Positions 53,037 through 61,600 of a stretch of 64,000 bases of DNA are shown one piece after another; the first letter of the stretch is position 1; each line of letters begins with the position of its first letter. The stretch is from contig CAJVYQ010000016.1 of assembly GCA_913009825.1 (NCBI GenBank), positions 1 through 64,000 on the forward strand, given 5' to 3'. The DNA is from an uncultured Deferribacteres bacterium. Its GTDB lineage: Bacteria; Zhuqueibacterota; JdFR-76; DREG01. A program made the position numbers and the translations under genes. The notes beneath the pieces are model-generated. The model had not been told where the DNA came from. It saw only the letters and a program-made list of their open reading frames with translations, and made no database searches.

Positions 53037-54485
53037 GTGGTTTTGGCAAAACGTATTGATTTAACTCTTTACATCGTAATTTTTCTTTTTACTCAAAATG
53101 TCTTTGCCCAGGACCCGACGAGTCGGATTGAAAAATTACGGTTAGGGTCCATAACCGGAAGTTTCTCTTTTTCGGGAGCCTCTCTGAGCGGTGAAACATG
53201 GGGCCGTTTTTCCAACGGGAATTATTATCCCTGGTTCAGCATTTTTGAAAATCCGGCCTTTTTCTCCGGAATCCGTTCTCCCCGGATTTTATTTCAATTC
53301 GATCCCGGACAAAAATACAGCATCACAAATCTCGCCCATATTTCCTCTACGGTGAATGAAGAAATTGATAATAATATCCAAAAATACCGCGCCGATGATT
53401 TGCAGGTAGGCTATCCGGCCATGAAAGTTGAATTTGACAGAAAAATTAACTGGCCGGAAGGGATGTTTCTTTTTCCTGTTGAAAAATTTACATTAGGGCT
53501 TTATTTTTTCAGGGCTATGCAGATGTCACTGGATTTTGATGTGATTGGCGTAGAATCTTCCATATCGACAGTGATGAATACCGGTGGCGGCACGAATCGT
53601 GTTGTTCTCAATAATTATATCGATGCTGTTAACAGAATTCATTTTGGTTCTACAAACGCAGGTATTTTCATTACAAGAGTGCTGAGTCATCGATTTATTG
53701 CCAGCCTGATGCTGGAACGTCAATATTATAATTTCAACATAAATAGTGATTTAAATATTCAGGGTTCCATGTATTTCAACGGCAAAGAATATCTGTTCAA
53801 TGATCCCGGAACTCTCTGGCCAACCAATATTTCACAGATTCTTCATGCCGGCTATGCCGGCAGCGCCTGGCGAATTAATTGGGCCGGAATTTATATTTTC
53901 CGCAGGAACCTGATTTTTGACGGTGTGTTGGGATTTGTCTCATCCAGCAATTTATCCGGCTCCCTGACGGGGGAAAGGAATAAAATTCCCGCTTTAAATT
54001 TTGATGCCCTTAAAGGAGGGGGGGGCGTAGATGAAATTTTGGATGCTGCCAAACTAGATCCCAGCAAATTGACTTACACGGAAAATGTCGGTTGGGAGAA
54101 TCATCCTGAGTTACAATACTATGTTCCGAATCAATTGAAGATAGGAATTCTTTACCGGCTGGCAAAATGGTCATTCTACCTCTCTAACAGATTTTATCTG
54201 GGCAGCTACAATTTGGGTTATGGCAAAGATTTTGTGGAACTGAAGCCTAAAATTTTTAGCAAACTTTATATCAGCCGCGGCGGATTTTTTACTAAGTTGG
54301 GCGTTTTTGCTTTCAGTTATTATGCACCGGAATCTCAGGATTTTTCTTCCGATACATCGACGATTCCCAGCCCGTTTCTGACGCTTGGCTATGGCAGGGA
54401 GATGATGAAGCGGTTAGCGCTGATCGGGAATCTGGATATTTTACCAATACCATGGGTTAGTTTTGGTGTTCAATATAAATTTTAA
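53037..54485 (+). CDS. Predicted outer-membrane beta-barrel protein (DUF5723-like)
   Basis: A 482-residue exported protein with a signal peptide (LYIVIFLFTQNVFAQ). The body alternates hydrophobic and polar residues as in beta-barrels, with many aromatic girdle residues, and the last strand WVSFGVQYKF ends in phenylalanine, as expected for outer-membrane insertion. The N-terminal EKLRLGSITGSFSFSGASLS and FENPAFFSGIRSP resemble conserved-hypothetical barrels (DUF5723 type) of FCB bacteria. The start is GTG 53037. The next gene begins 23 bases before this one ends. It may be the outer-membrane anchor or port for the giant secreted proteins downstream; that is inference from synteny. Confidence 0.75.
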   Translation: MVLAKRIDLTLYIVIFLFTQNVFAQDPTSRIEKLRLGSITGSFSFSGASLSGETWGRFSNGNYYPWFSIFENPAFFSGIRSPRILFQFDPGQKYSITNLAHISSTVNEEIDNNIQKYRADDLQVGYPAMKVEFDRKINWPEGMFLFPVEKFTLGLYFFRAMQMSLDFDVIGVESSISTVMNTGGGTNRVVLNNYIDAVNRIHFGSTNAGIFITRVLSHRFIASLMLERQYYNFNINSDLNIQGSMYFNGKEYLFNDPGTLWPTNISQILHAGYAGSAWRINWAGIYIFRRNLIFDGVLGFVSSSNLSGSLTGERNKIPALNFDALKGGGGVDEILDAAKLDPSKLTYTENVGWENHPELQYYVPNQLKIGILYRLAKWSFYLSNRFYLGSYNLGYGKDFVELKPKIFSKLYISRGGFFTKLGVFAFSYYAPESQDFSSDTSTIPSPFLTLGYGREMMKRLALIGNLDILPIPWVSFGVQYKF

Positions 54486-57400
54486 ATATAAAAACATTTT
54501 TCTCTCGTATCCGGCGTTCATTTTTTTCCTGCTGATGGCCGGGATTAAATCCGGTTATACACAAGGATTAACGGTGGTCGAATATCCTTTTTATTTAGCG
54601 GATCAGAATGAAACAGTTACAATTCGTTGGGTAGAAAGTGTAAACGCAACGGTTCGCTACGGCACCCGACAAGGTGTTTATGGCCATCAAATATCTGTTT
54701 CAGGACTTGGTAAGGTGGAATTTGTTCCATCTGCTGAGGGAATGGTGCCGGGGATCTATTATTGCCGCGTATCCAACGGTTTGATTCATTCAAATGAATT
54801 CCCTGTTTATATTGAATCGCCACAGGCGCCGGCTGGTCGTGAACCACAAAACGGCGCCGTCATCAACACCATTTCGCCGAAATTTACCTGGGATGCGGTT
54901 CCCGGCGTCCCGTTTTATCATTTCATTTTGACGGATCAACCGGTGCAAATTGTGAGGGATGAATTTGGCGATCTCCAGATTCAGGGAGCCAATATTATTT
55001 ATCAGGCCATCACCGGTAAAACTGAGCTGCTTTACGGCGACAACGATCCTTCCGGTTTTTTCAACCAGGTAAATGGAATTGTGCCGCCTCTCCTGAACGA
55101 AAAAACCTACAACTGGATCATTTTAAATAATTACGGCAATAATCCCGTTTTTAGCTCCATTGTCCAATCCGGAGTGCAAAGTTTTACTGTGAATGTTCCG
55201 GTGAATATAAATGCCCCGGCGCTGTTGGCACCGGCACATAACGCCATACTTTCCTCACGGGAAATTAAGTTTTCCTGGTCGCCTGTCAGCGGGGCCAATT
55301 CGTATCAGTTTGAAGTGTTTGAAATTATTGAAGAAAGCGGTTCATCTTCTACTTTTCCTGTCTGGCAGGTTGTTACTACCAATACAAAAATTGATCTTTT
55401 GGCGCGGCAGATGTTAAAGAGCAGTTACTATGAATGGCATGTCATTGCCTTGATTGTTTCCGGGGCGGGAAAGGTGAGTGCAAAAAGAAATTTTACCTAC
55501 GATGTGCCCACCGGCGAATTGAATATTCGCACCCGCACTATCTCCGGTAACACAGTGCCGCGGGCAAATGTTAGTATCAAGCCGCTGCAGGGGAGTGGTG
55601 AAAATAACGGATATCTGACCTCCGATTCGGGTATCCTTAATTTAAAGGTTCAACCCGGTGTCTATGAAGTGTCTGCAATGAAAACCGGATTTAAAGATAC
55701 TACCGTCACAGCAGAAGTGGAAGTCAATCATTCCACGGCTGTTCTCCTTGATTTTGAGTTGCTGCCTCGTTTTGTCATCGGAAAGATAGAATCCGATTCG
55801 GGCCTCCCGATTGGTAATTCAACCGTAGTTGCCAAAAATGAGATATCGCGAAAAAAATATAAGACGATCAGCGATCTGTCGGGAAATTTTCATCTGCCTC
55901 TTTCCGCCTCGATCTATTCAATTTACGCTGCTAAAAATGATTATACTTCTGCCGATACGGTAATCGTTGATTTGCGCAATCAGTTTGACATCACGCTGCC
56001 GTCTCCGCTCCGTTTGATCAGAAACAGCGGCGCTCTTTCGGGCAAAGTTACAAGCCAGACCGGTGTACCGATTTTTGGTGTGCGCATTACTGCTCGACAA
56101 AATGCGACAAGAGTGACAACCGTTTCAGATATTAATGGCGCTTTCCAATTTACACTGGGAACCGGAAACTGGCAATTTCTGGCAGAAAAAGCCGGTTATA
56201 GTCAGGGTAATATTCGAACCGTTTCCATTGCAGCAAATCAAACGATCAACCTTGCACAGGATTTGGTTTTAAATTCCCTGGCAGCGAATGTGAGCGGTAT
56301 GATCAACGACGGAAATCGCGGCCTTGAACAAGCAGAAATCCGTGCCACACCCCAGGAAGGCGCACCATTCACCGGCAGGAGCAACGCAAAGGGGAGTTTC
56401 AATATAAGTCTGCCGGCCAATCAATATGATTTCTTTTTTCACAAAGAGGGATTTATCGATCCGCTGCCACAACATTTTGATCTGTCGCCCGGTCAGTCCC
56501 TGAACAATCTGGTCATCAAGCTGAATCCTGCTCCCATCACGGTTTCGGGACATGTAACCAGCGGCGGCACTCCGCTTTCCGGAGTGGTTGTTACCAGTGG
56601 TTCCGCTTTGGATACTTCCAGAATAAATGGTGCTTATCTGCTTTTCCTGCCGAGCGGCAGCCATAAGATCAGCGCAGCAAAACGGGGATATTTTTTGAAG
56701 CAGCCTGTCGAAATATCCCTTTCTTCAGGTGATTTGAATAAAACCAAAGATATTCAATTGCAGCCGCAAGCAGCAATAATCAAAGGCACTGTGAAGACTA
56801 ACGGGACGGTTATCGCCTTCAGTTCTGTTTTTGCGATCATGAATACCGACACCGTACGAACCGGCAGCAATGAAAACGGCGGATTTTTATTCTCTGTTCA
56901 GGCTGGGACCTGGAATGTTGAAGCGCAGAAAGAGGGATTTTCCGGGGATCGGTTCAGCGGCATTACGGTACAGCCCGGCCAGACAATTCAAGGAATTGAT
57001 TTGAACCTTCAACCGGATTTCGGCACTATAACCGGACGTGTCGGGGATGATCATGGAAATTTATTAGCCAATGCTGCGGTGATCTGTTTGGAGCGGGGTA
57101 AAAAAGCGCTTACTAATGATGACGGCGTTTATCAGTTCCTGTTGGGACCGGGTGATGTTACGCTGGAGGCAAACCGGGAAGGGTATGGTTCACAGAATCG
57201 CCCTATCACCATAATCCGTAATCAAACGAAAAATTTAGACTTCAGTTTGAGCACATTCGGTACCATTACCGGTATTATTACATCATCCTCAGGAAATCCG
57301 GTCAATCAGGTATCTATCTTTCTGATTCAGGGAACCGACACGTTGCGGGGAAATTCCGATTATACCGGTGAATATCGTTTGCATCTTGCCGGCGGCAGTT

Positions 57401-58683
57401 ACCGGCTTTTTGCCGATAAATTAGGGTATGCTTCCGCCCAACAACAAATAAGTATCCAAAATGGAGCGAAACTGACCCGGAATTTGCAGCTTCAACCGAA
57501 ACCGGAAGAACTGGCAAAGATTTCCGGTAAAATTTCTTTGGATCAAAAATTGCCTTTATCGTCTGTTGTGATGACTGTTTCGGGGAAGATGAACAAAACA
57601 ACCCAAACAAATTTAGACGGGAATTACAGCATAGAAAAACTGGAATCAGGTCTGTCATATTTGCTGCGACCGGCGAAAAGACGATATTTTTTTATTCCGG
57701 AGCAAATGTTTTATCAACCTCTGGCCGGGAATAAAAACAATCAAAATTTTACAGCTTCCCCTTACGGTGATTTAAGTGGCAATCAGGAAGTCAGCTCTTT
57801 CGACGGATCTTTAATCTTACGAATAAGCGCCCGAAAAAATGTAACGCCGTATTTCAGCAATTTTCCCCGTGATTCTTTAGCCGGCGATGTGAGCGGCAAT
57901 AAAAGGATCAGTTCGTTCGACGCCTCACTGATTTTTCGCTATGTTGTCGGACTGATCAATATATTCCCGGCCGAACAGAAATCCTTCGGTAAAAAAAATA
58001 TGAACATTGAAAAAAATCCGGTTGAAATATTTGTCAACAAGAAATGGCTTGATCCGCAAACACTGCAGGTCTGTTTCCGCGTGTCGGCGCCGATTTCGTT
58101 TTATTCACTGGATGCTGAACTTGAACTGCCTTCGGCTGGCCTGGAGCCGCTTTCTTTTCATGCTGCCGGAAGAATGGCGCGGGCATATCGGGAGTGGAAT
58201 TATGCCCGGGGAAGAATGAATATCGCTGTTGCGGCGACGGAACAAATAACCTGCAACGACTCTCTTTTTTCTATTGTTTTCAGCAGGATGGCTGTTGGCG
58301 CTAGGCTAAATATTTCTTATATTCATATCAAAAAAATAGAACTGGATGAAGGAGCCGTCCCCGTTTCCATTTCAGACGATCCGGTTATCCCGGGTCATTT
58401 TTCTTTATCCCAGAACTATCCGAATCCTTTTAATCAGAGTACTGAAGTTCGTTTATCGCTGCCGGGCAGCAGAGAACAGAAGCACGAACTTGTAATCACT
58501 GTGTATAATTCTCTGGGGCAAAAGGTGAAAAAAGTTGTAAAAAAAGCTGTTTTACCCGGGACTTATACGGTTCGATGGCAGGGAGATTCCGATGCCGGGA
58601 TTTCTCTGGCCAGCGGATTGTATCTGTTGCAAGTCCGCTATGCTGCATTTCACGCGGTAAAAAAAATGATCCTGATTCGATGA
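54463..58683 (+). CDS. Giant secreted protein: carboxypeptidase-regulatory-like repeats, dockerin, cohesin-like domain, T9SS sorting domain
   Basis: A 1406-residue predicted surface protein. Order: signal segment (SYPAFIFFLLMAGIKSGYTQ); Ig/FN3-like modules (about 35-350); about nine tandem CarboxypepD_reg-like beta-sandwiches (about 355-1095), each opening with a GTITGRV- or ALSGKV-type motif; a dockerin-like domain with paired GDLSGNQEVSSFD and GDVSGNKRISSFD loops (about 1101-1175); a cohesin-like domain (about 1195-1305); and a T9SS type A domain with SQNYPNPFN and a closing KKMILIR (about 1315-1406). It starts (TTG 54463 or GTG 54466) inside the barrel gene, so translation is coupled. The dockerin could bind the cohesin-like modules of the next gene product. 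The function is unknown. Confidence 0.85.
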   Translation: MVFNINFKYKNIFLSYPAFIFFLLMAGIKSGYTQGLTVVEYPFYLADQNETVTIRWVESVNATVRYGTRQGVYGHQISVSGLGKVEFVPSAEGMVPGIYYCRVSNGLIHSNEFPVYIESPQAPAGREPQNGAVINTISPKFTWDAVPGVPFYHFILTDQPVQIVRDEFGDLQIQGANIIYQAITGKTELLYGDNDPSGFFNQVNGIVPPLLNEKTYNWIILNNYGNNPVFSSIVQSGVQSFTVNVPVNINAPALLAPAHNAILSSREIKFSWSPVSGANSYQFEVFEIIEESGSSSTFPVWQVVTTNTKIDLLARQMLKSSYYEWHVIALIVSGAGKVSAKRNFTYDVPTGELNIRTRTISGNTVPRANVSIKPLQGSGENNGYLTSDSGILNLKVQPGVYEVSAMKTGFKDTTVTAEVEVNHSTAVLLDFELLPRFVIGKIESDSGLPIGNSTVVAKNEISRKKYKTISDLSGNFHLPLSASIYSIYAAKNDYTSADTVIVDLRNQFDITLPSPLRLIRNSGALSGKVTSQTGVPIFGVRITARQNATRVTTVSDINGAFQFTLGTGNWQFLAEKAGYSQGNIRTVSIAANQTINLAQDLVLNSLAANVSGMINDGNRGLEQAEIRATPQEGAPFTGRSNAKGSFNISLPANQYDFFFHKEGFIDPLPQHFDLSPGQSLNNLVIKLNPAPITVSGHVTSGGTPLSGVVVTSGSALDTSRINGAYLLFLPSGSHKISAAKRGYFLKQPVEISLSSGDLNKTKDIQLQPQAAIIKGTVKTNGTVIAFSSVFAIMNTDTVRTGSNENGGFLFSVQAGTWNVEAQKEGFSGDRFSGITVQPGQTIQGIDLNLQPDFGTITGRVGDDHGNLLANAAVICLERGKKALTNDDGVYQFLLGPGDVTLEANREGYGSQNRPITIIRNQTKNLDFSLSTFGTITGIITSSSGNPVNQVSIFLIQGTDTLRGNSDYTGEYRLHLAGGSYRLFADKLGYASAQQQISIQNGAKLTRNLQLQPKPEELAKISGKISLDQKLPLSSVVMTVSGKMNKTTQTNLDGNYSIEKLESGLSYLLRPAKRRYFFIPEQMFYQPLAGNKNNQNFTASPYGDLSGNQEVSSFDGSLILRISARKNVTPYFSNFPRDSLAGDVSGNKRISSFDASLIFRYVVGLINIFPAEQKSFGKKNMNIEKNPVEIFVNKKWLDPQTLQVCFRVSAPISFYSLDAELELPSAGLEPLSFHAAGRMARAYREWNYARGRMNIAVAATEQITCNDSLFSIVFSRMAVGARLNISYIHIKKIELDEGAVPVSISDDPVIPGHFSLSQNYPNPFNQSTEVRLSLPGSREQKHELVITVYNSLGQKVKKVVKKAVLPGTYTVRWQGDSDAGISLASGLYLLQVRYAAFHAVKKMILIR

Positions 58684-58687
58684 AATT

Positions 58688-61600
58688 ATGCTAAAATTTT
58701 TGAAAATTATTCTTACTGTTTTTGGACTTCTCTGGCAAACCTGCGTTTTATTTGCTCAGAACGTTACAGTTACTATTCCGGACGTCGGCGCTCCGGCAGG
58801 TAAAAATGTGAACGTGGATATTTCAGTTTCCGATTTGAGCGGTTTACAAGTATTTTCCATGGATTTTAAACTGCTGTATAATCGGAATCAACTGGAAAAT
58901 ATTGGCGTAACCGGTTCGGGATCGATCAGTTCTTCGTGGGGCTCACCAACCGTTAATAATGTACCCGGTCAGGTTAGTGTTGCTTTTGCCGGCGATCACC
59001 CTTTATCCGGAAGCGGACGCTTACTTCGCCTGCAATTTCATGTGTCTGAAAAGGCAGCAACGGGAAGTTCTTCTCAACTGGTATTTTTAAGTTTCAAATT
59101 CAATGAAGAACAACCACAGACCTCTCTTAAAAACGGCACGTTTACGGTTACAGCGGACCAGGAGCCACCGGTTATCACCAGTGGGCCGACAGTTACGCAA
59201 AAAAATTATCATGATGTTAAAATATTTATTCGGACAGATGAACCGTCGACAGTGGAACTATTTTATGGAGAGTCAACCAATTACGGTGAAAAATATTCCG
59301 ATAAAAATCTTGATACAAAACATACGTTGCAATTAGCCAATCTTATAGAAACAACTACTTATCACTATAAAATTCAGCTCACGGATTCTCTGGCAAATGG
59401 CCCGCGTGTTTCAACCGATTATTCTTTTCAAACAAAAGCGGTGTCAATCAATCTACCGGATTTTACGGCAGATCCCGGTACCGGGTTTGAAGTTCCCGTC
59501 ACTGTTTCCGATCTGTCTCCTTTAAATGTTACGAAAAGCGATCTGTCTTTTCAATTTGATAACAATCAGTTACAAATTTCCGGTATTAAGACAACAGGTA
59601 CGATTTTGAAAAATTGGCCGGCCCTGCAGGTTACTATTTCCAACGGGGAATTTACACTTCATGCCGTCGGCAGCGCTCCACTGGGCGCCGGGGACAAACT
59701 GTTTTTTATTAAAGGAACGATCCCGCAATCGGCCATACTGGATAATCAATCGGCTCTAATATGGACGACTGCGAGTTTCAATGATCGCGCGATCCGGCTG
59801 GTTTCCGGAAACGGTTCGGTGACCGTAAAAGACCGAATGCCTCCTTTGATTATTTCCGGGCCGGATTTAACCGAAATCAGCTATCAATCGGTGAAAATTC
59901 TCTGGCAAACAAATGAGCCGGCAACAAGCCTGATCGACTACGGGGAATCGGCCGCCTATTCTTTCCAAAAGCATATTGACCGGTTCGTCACAAACCATGA
60001 CTTACAACTTACCGGTCTCGATCCGGCAACCCGGTATCATTTTAGAATCGGCGGGAAAGATGCCAGTAACAACGGACCTACCTGGACCGGAGATGCAACG
60101 TTTACAACCGGATCGGCGGATGTTCTTGTTGAAGTTGCGAATAAATCCACCACTGCGAACAGCATATTCCGGCTACCGGTTAAAACGACAGACATCACCG
60201 GATATGCGATTAAGAAGTGGGAAGCGCTCATTGGTTACGATCCTGAGCTCCTGATCTATGTGGGGGCGGATCAAAACGGAAGCTTAAGCCAAAGTTGGAA
60301 TCCCATTGAAAGTGTGGAGAATGCGGGATTTATTTCCCTTTCGGCAACCGGTTCTTCGGCGCTGTCGGGAATGGGGAATGTAATATTATTGGGATTTCAG
60401 GCAAAATCTGTGCAGGGAAACAAGCAAACTCAGATCGATCTGCTTTCATTTCGATACGATGACGGATGGCCGGCAGCGGCAAAAAAAAGTGGCATCGTAA
60501 GTATAAGTGGAACTCAAGATCAGACGGCGCCCCGTATTATTTGGGGACCGTATGTGGATCAAATCACCGGTCGATCTGCTCGTCTGAACTGGCGCACAGA
60601 TGAAACGGCCAGGGCTGGTGTTGAATATGGCACATCATATTCCTATGGCAATCAATTTCAGGAAAGCGAATTTGATTCGATTCATCATGTTACACTCACC
60701 GGATTGCAGACTAATACCGAATATCACTATCGTTTACAAAATCAGGATATTGCCGGAAATATTTCTCCCTATTCTTCAGATAGTTTATTTACTACACTAA
60801 CAGGGAACAGCGTTCCGGTTTCTGTTCCTGATTTATCAGTTATTCCGGGTGCAACAGTGGAGGTTCCACTACAAGTTGGAAATATCACCGGCCAAAATAT
60901 TTTTTCTTTTGATATTACCATTCTGTATGATCAAAACAAACTTACCGCTCAGTCGGTCGGCAGTAACGGCACTATTTCTTCATCATGGAATCCTGTCTAT
61001 TCGCTGTTTCCGGGACAAGTGGTAATTGCTTCCGGGGGAATCCAGGCATTACAGGGGAGCGGGAAGCTGGTGAAAATCAGATTCAAAGTGAATAATGATA
61101 TCCGGATTGGCGAACAAACTTTTATCCAATTTGCCAGTTTTGTGTTTAATGATGGATCGCCTCCGGTGACGTACAAAAATGGTGTATTGAAAATTAAAGA
61201 TCGGCAACCGCCGGTTTTAAGTGACGGTCCTTTTGCTTTTAATGTAAAAACTCATTCTGCCGTTATCGCCTGGCGTACAGATGAAATATCGGATTCCCGC
61301 ATTTTTTATGGCATGAATGCTCCAAATGAGCTGATAACGATCGATGAATTTTTGTATAAATCACATTCCATTTTGCTGGATGGATTGGTCGCAGATACCG
61401 GCTATCGGTATCAAATTGCATCCCGCGATTCTTCGGGAAATGAATGGAGATCGGGACAAACGTATTCGTTTACTACCAAACCGGAGCATCCGGTTCAATT
61501 TCAGGTCGGTAACGGAGCAAGCGATGTGAATCAACCGGTCTCCATTCCTTTATCAATTTCCGGTAATGGTTCACGTCCCTTATTTGACATCAAGTTTGTT

